From Dehalococcoidia bacterium (lineage in GTDB: Bacteria > Chloroflexota > Dehalococcoidia > GIF9 > AB-539-J10): DNA of 5,562 nt. The stretch is taken from contig JAUWFX010000119.1 of the NCBI GenBank assembly GCA_030606765.1, forward strand, positions 1 through 5,562. The letters run 5' to 3'. The notes beneath the pieces are model-generated. The model did no database searches, had not been told where the DNA came from, and was given only the letters and a program-made list of their open reading frames with translations. Both the position numbers and the translations under genes were made by a program. Below, piece after piece: positions 5,310-5,562 of the stretch (position 1 is its first letter; each line of letters starts with the position of its first letter).

Positions 5310-5562
5310 TCAAACATAACGTCGGTACTTTGGCTCGTACATTTGAGACTTAATGTACGTCGAAAGATCCTCGGGCATTGCTTTCCTTACAAGGTCTCGA
5401 TTATAGGCTACCTCCGCTACCCTGGTAGCAATGACAGCGGAGACATCCCTGATCTTGGTTAGTGGTGGATAAATACGCCCCTGTGCAAGATCGGCTTCTG
5501 AAACTGCATTCGCCAGTGCCTTTGCAGCAACAGAAAACATCTCATCGGTAACAGACATAGCC
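5310..5562 (-). CDS. NAD(P)-dependent malic enzyme, C-terminal fragment (runs off right edge)
   Basis: The frame is open to the right edge, so only the last 83 codons of a longer gene are seen. They match the C-terminus of the large (eukaryote-like, roughly 540-residue) malic enzymes, which convert malate to pyruvate and CO2 with reduction of NAD(P). Recognisable are TDEMFSVAAKALA followed by the diagnostic GRIYPPLTKIRDVS, then an Ala/Val-rich helix (IATRVAEVAY) and the C-terminal EDLSTYIKSQMYEP. Short bacterial malic enzymes lack this ending. The internal Met at 5558 is probably not the start, because the reading continues upstream in frame and a catalytic domain is needed. The gene is convergent with the molybdenum cofactor genes and probably unrelated to them. 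Cofactor preference cannot be judged from this part. Confidence 0.88.
   Translation of the reverse strand, partial: AMSVTDEMFSVAAKALANAVSEADLAQGRIYPPLTKIRDVSAVIATRVAEVAYNRDLVRKAMPEDLSTYIKSQMYEPKYRRYV

Overview
The window is compact bacterial DNA of moderate GC that reads as a metal-cofactor maturation cluster of an anaerobe. It carries [NiFe]-hydrogenase nickel-insertion genes (hypA, hypB), molybdenum-cofactor genes (moaE, a moeA-mobB fusion, a mogA/moaB homologue), an fdhD-family gene, an Fe-S scaffold-type gene (NifU C-terminal domain) and two small Cys-rich zinc-ribbon-like genes. No taxonomic marker is present. The gene mix and the divergent forms of several proteins would fit an anaerobic Chloroflexota (Dehalococcoidia-like) or deltaproteobacterial genome, but this is only a guess.

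Layout. One leftward series starts near 2812 and runs nifU-like (2761-2543), a small Cys-rich protein (2489-2256), an fmdB-family gene (2253-2020), moaE (1916-1548) and an fdhD-like gene (1572-889). After a 191-bp gap without a gene, hypA (697-356) and hypB (359 to beyond the left edge) follow, apparently from their own promoter. Rightward from the 153-bp divergent region 2762-2914 run moeA-mobB (2915-4684) and mogA/moaB (4730-5227). A convergent partial malic enzyme gene enters from the right edge (5562-5310).

How the genes fit together. MoaE makes molybdopterin dithiolene, the MogA homologue adenylylates molybdopterin, MoeA inserts molybdate and MobB supports the guanine-dinucleotide form. 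FdhD-family proteins then sulfurate the cofactor of formate-dehydrogenase-type enzymes. HypA and HypB deliver nickel to [NiFe]-hydrogenase, and the NifU-type domain carries Fe-S clusters. The set suggests a cell that builds both a Mo/W bis-MGD oxidoreductase and a [NiFe]-hydrogenase; neither enzyme, nor MoaA, MoaC, MoaD or MobA, is encoded here.

The points most worth a second look are departures from family motifs. The FdhD homologue has lost the CxxC sulfur-transfer pair and has Cys or Ser in otherwise Gly/Asn positions. HypB has a Ser in the first P-loop Gly position and CSL in place of the CHL metal-site motif. MoaE has Gly where the second active-site Lys is expected. No mobile elements, CRISPR arrays, tRNA or rRNA genes were seen.
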